DNA of 25,380 bases from TMED26 sp002694075. GTDB taxonomy: Bacteria > Pseudomonadota > Alphaproteobacteria > Thalassobaculales > Thalassobaculaceae. A program made the position numbers and the translations under genes. The notes under the pieces are model-generated. The model was not told the origin of the DNA. It saw only the letters and a list, made by a program, of their open reading frames with translations, and ran no database searches. The stretch is from the NCBI GenBank assembly GCA_036160575.1, contig JAYYDT010000013.1:1-25380 (forward strand), in the 5' to 3' direction. The stretch's first letter is position 1, and every line of letters starts with the position of its first letter. Shown in pieces: positions 25,039 through 25,380 of the stretch.

Positions 25039-25380
25039 ATGGCGATGCCCACCTTCACCATGCGCGACCTGTTGGAAACAGGGGTTCACTTCGGCCACCA
25101 CACGCGGCGCTGGGACCCGCGCATGAAGTCATACATCTTTGGTGTGCGAAACAATATTCACATCCTCGACCTGCAGCAGACCGTGCCGTTGTTGCACCGC
25201 GCCCTGCAGGCGGTGCGCGACACCGTCGCGCGGGGAGGCCGGGTGTTGTTCGTCGGCACCAAGCGGCAGGCCGCCGAAACCATCGCCGAAACGGCCACCC
25301 GGTCCGGCCAATATTTCGTCAATCACCGCTGGCTTGGCGGCATGCTGACCAACTGGAAAACCATTTCCGGGTCGATTAAG
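25039..25380 (+). CDS. rpsB: 30S ribosomal protein S2 (3' end cut by window edge)
   Basis: The first 114 codons of rpsB are present and the frame runs off the right edge. S2 binds the 30S subunit near the mRNA exit side. Recognition rests on FTMRDLLETGVHFGHHTRRW (6-25), NNIHILDLQQT, VLFVGTKRQA, then NHRWLGGMLTNWKTI. The N-terminus looks complete. AAGGA at 25028-25032, 6 bases before ATG, is the ribosome site. In most bacteria tsf follows, outside this window. The gene lies behind the liv terminator and so has its own transcription start. Confidence 0.97.
   Translation, partial: MAMPTFTMRDLLETGVHFGHHTRRWDPRMKSYIFGVRNNIHILDLQQTVPLLHRALQAVRDTVARGGRVLFVGTKRQAAETIAETATRSGQYFVNHRWLGGMLTNWKTISGSIK

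Overview
The window is a GC-rich, tightly packed chromosomal stretch of about 25.4 kb. It most likely comes from a free-living, motile alphaproteobacterium, and a Rhodospirillales-like lineage fits best. That assignment is inferred from several features: a short prolyl-tRNA synthetase that seems to lack the editing insertion, a HemB with an aspartate-type (not cysteine-type) metal site, an LdtR-like MarR regulator, an expanded MotB linker, and the order proS-lolC-lolD-dnaE near rpsB. No phage, insertion sequence, CRISPR array, tRNA or rRNA was recognised. No gap between genes reaches 300 bases; the longest are 24796-25038, 19846-20043 and 3803-3979.

Left part, mostly minus strand (1-3802): a gamma-glutamyltransferase family protein cut by the left edge, then the flagellar stator genes motB and motA. 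A sigma70-like promoter overlapped by an inverted repeat precedes motA. Plus strand, 3980-6422: a flavin reductase-domain protein and two alpha/beta hydrolases. The first hydrolase has lost its nucleophilic serine; the second is a YheT-type enzyme with an intact triad. It converges on, and overlaps by 14 bases, hemB (porphobilinogen synthase) on the minus strand.

Middle (7547-10755): a plus-strand operon for the distal valine pathway, with an isobutyryl-CoA-type acyl-CoA dehydrogenase, 3-hydroxyisobutyryl-CoA hydrolase and 3-hydroxyisobutyrate dehydrogenase (mmsB), behind a perfect TTGACA -35 box. Next come an LdtR-like MarR regulator and a housekeeping run: proS, lolC, lolD (lipoprotein release from the inner membrane) and dnaE (replicative polymerase alpha subunit).

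Right part (18310-25380): an M81/MlrC-type metallopeptidase directly behind dnaE, then a complete branched-chain-amino-acid-type ABC importer (livG, livF, livH, livM and a periplasmic binding protein) ending in a clear intrinsic terminator, then the first 114 codons of rpsB (ribosomal protein S2). The importer and the valine operon could act together in taking up and oxidising branched-chain amino acids, but the importer's substrate cannot be read from the sequence.

Most of the window is ordinary core genome. The points most worth a second look are the Ser-to-Gly hydrolase, the MlrC peptidase beside the liv importer between dnaE and rpsB, and the operator-like palindromes at the motA and marR promoters. 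No convincing new system was found.
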